The notes under the pieces were generated by a model. It made no database searches and had not been told where the DNA came from. It worked only from the letters and a program-made list of their open reading frames with translations. Below, piece by piece: positions 63,356 through 64,000 of a stretch of DNA of 64,000 nucleotides. Every line of letters starts with the position of its first letter. Position 1 is the stretch's first letter. Both the position numbers and the translations under genes were made by a program. The DNA lies in NCBI GenBank assembly GCA_040954595.2, contig CM082583.2, positions 12,586,001-12,650,000 on the forward strand. The letters are read 5' to 3'. This DNA is from Balanoglossus misakiensis (Eukaryota; Hemichordata).

Positions 63356-64000
63356 TATCGTCGCCATAGCGATCAAACGCTGTTTTTTTATGATCATCAT
63401 ATGTACTGAAAACCATATCGCATTACTTGCTATTAATTTTTTATCTCGATACTCAATTACGCCTAATAGTATATCACTTGGCATGCAATCAAATTATCAA
63501 CGTTCCCCTGACCACCATTAGTGAAATACTACGCCACTATGATTTGATGGGCCGGAGGCCATTAGAATCGCCAAGGATCCCACTTCTTAGAGATTGCGTC
63601 ACATATCTACTTTTATTGTTCTTTCATCCAACAGCCAACTTGAAGGCATCTTATTAACTTTAGTGAGTCTTCGATGACGTTTGTGGAGAAAATGACAAAT
63701 CGATTAGTTGAAAAAGAAATTTGACACAAATCTTCGCCTCAAATTATTTTTTAAATAAGTCGCAACGAAATGAGATTTGTAAAAAATGAGGTTGGTGATA
63801 TTATTGCTATCCTTGCGTAAGTTATTCCTGTTTCGAAGATTATTAGCAAAATAAGAGAGGGGGAAACTGCAGGTGGATACGGGCCCGCGATAAGCTCTGT
63901 ATAAAGCAGAGCTGAATCTGAAATCCAATCCTTTCCCGGGATTATTAACAATTATTTAGCTAGGAAATGAGGACTTCAAACCAGCGACTTTTCATGTTCG

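Larger units (their letters stand above)
60794..64000. other. Downstream of NOL6: no recognised gene
   Basis: The NOL6 3' UTR probably ends near the ATTAAA at 61083-61088. Beyond that are AT-rich sequence, a repeated CGACCTTTTTTCCCC pair (about 61579 and 61604) and trinucleotide repeats. Open frames here are short or lie on the repeats. Confidence 0.55.

Noticed and set aside
63098-63484. Open frames with poly-His, poly-Ile, poly-Met and poly-Asp runs
   Set aside because: They are translations of the (CAT)n microsatellite in different frames; flanks lack splice sites or family similarity.

Overview
This is a eukaryotic, animal genomic window. Genes are split by mostly short GT-AG introns (about 100-500 bp, a few of 1-2.4 kb), spliced frames close exactly, and AATAAA/ATTAAA signals follow many genes. 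The gene set includes mitochondrial creatine kinase, an NNMT/INMT-type methyltransferase, GKAP1, ARL14EP, UBAP2L, ANKRA2/RFXANK and NOL6. With compact introns, this suggests a non-vertebrate deuterostome (cephalochordate, hemichordate or echinoderm). I cannot settle the phylum from sequence alone. Exon boundaries were read by eye from splice sites, frame continuity and family similarity.

Layout: (1) 1-7.7 kb holds two alkaline phosphatase genes head to head; the minus-strand copy runs off the left edge, and the plus-strand copy is complete (524 aa). (2) 8-19 kb holds UBAP2L/Lingerer on the minus strand (20 coding exons, 1203 aa). (3) 20.3-21.8 kb holds a class I SAM methyltransferase of the NNMT/INMT/PNMT family (minus, 263 aa). 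(4) 25.8-29 kb holds mitochondrial creatine kinase (plus, 412 aa). (5) 30.3-31.8 kb holds a tiny secreted, Thr-rich, probably GPI-anchored protein (94 aa). (6) 32.1-34.1 kb holds a TATA-driven gene for an unrecognised secreted 285-aa precursor. It has dibasic and amidation sites, four acidic Gly-Ser-Gly motifs and a His-rich tail. (7) 34.6-37.1 kb holds a BTB-BACK-Kelch protein (minus). (8) 37.6-39.6 kb holds ARL14EP (plus). (9) 40.2-43.1 kb holds an unrecognised TPR protein with two membrane segments (minus). (10) 43.6-46.5 kb holds GKAP1 (minus). (11) 47.0-49.2 kb holds an ANKRA2/RFXANK-type ankyrin protein (minus). (12) 49.3-61 kb holds NOL6 (plus, 23 coding exons, 1157 aa). (13) 61-64 kb has no convincing gene, only GAT/CAT microsatellites.

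The genes do not form a pathway; this is ordinary gene-dense euchromatin. Three head-to-head pairs (ALP/ALP, KLHL/ARL14EP, ANKRA2/NOL6) may share promoters. The most novel items are the secreted precursor at 33179-34036, the small surface protein at 30295-30750, a hairpin transposon remnant with an 8-bp target duplication in a NOL6 intron, a second short inverted-repeat family (38.6 and 55.6 kb), six TACCGGTA palindromes confined to the alkaline phosphatase locus, and an unusual DHSF active-site motif plus a GC-AG intron in the complete alkaline phosphatase. Several genes have vertebrate homologues that, as I recall, map to the MHC-type paralogon, so the block may preserve ancient linkage.
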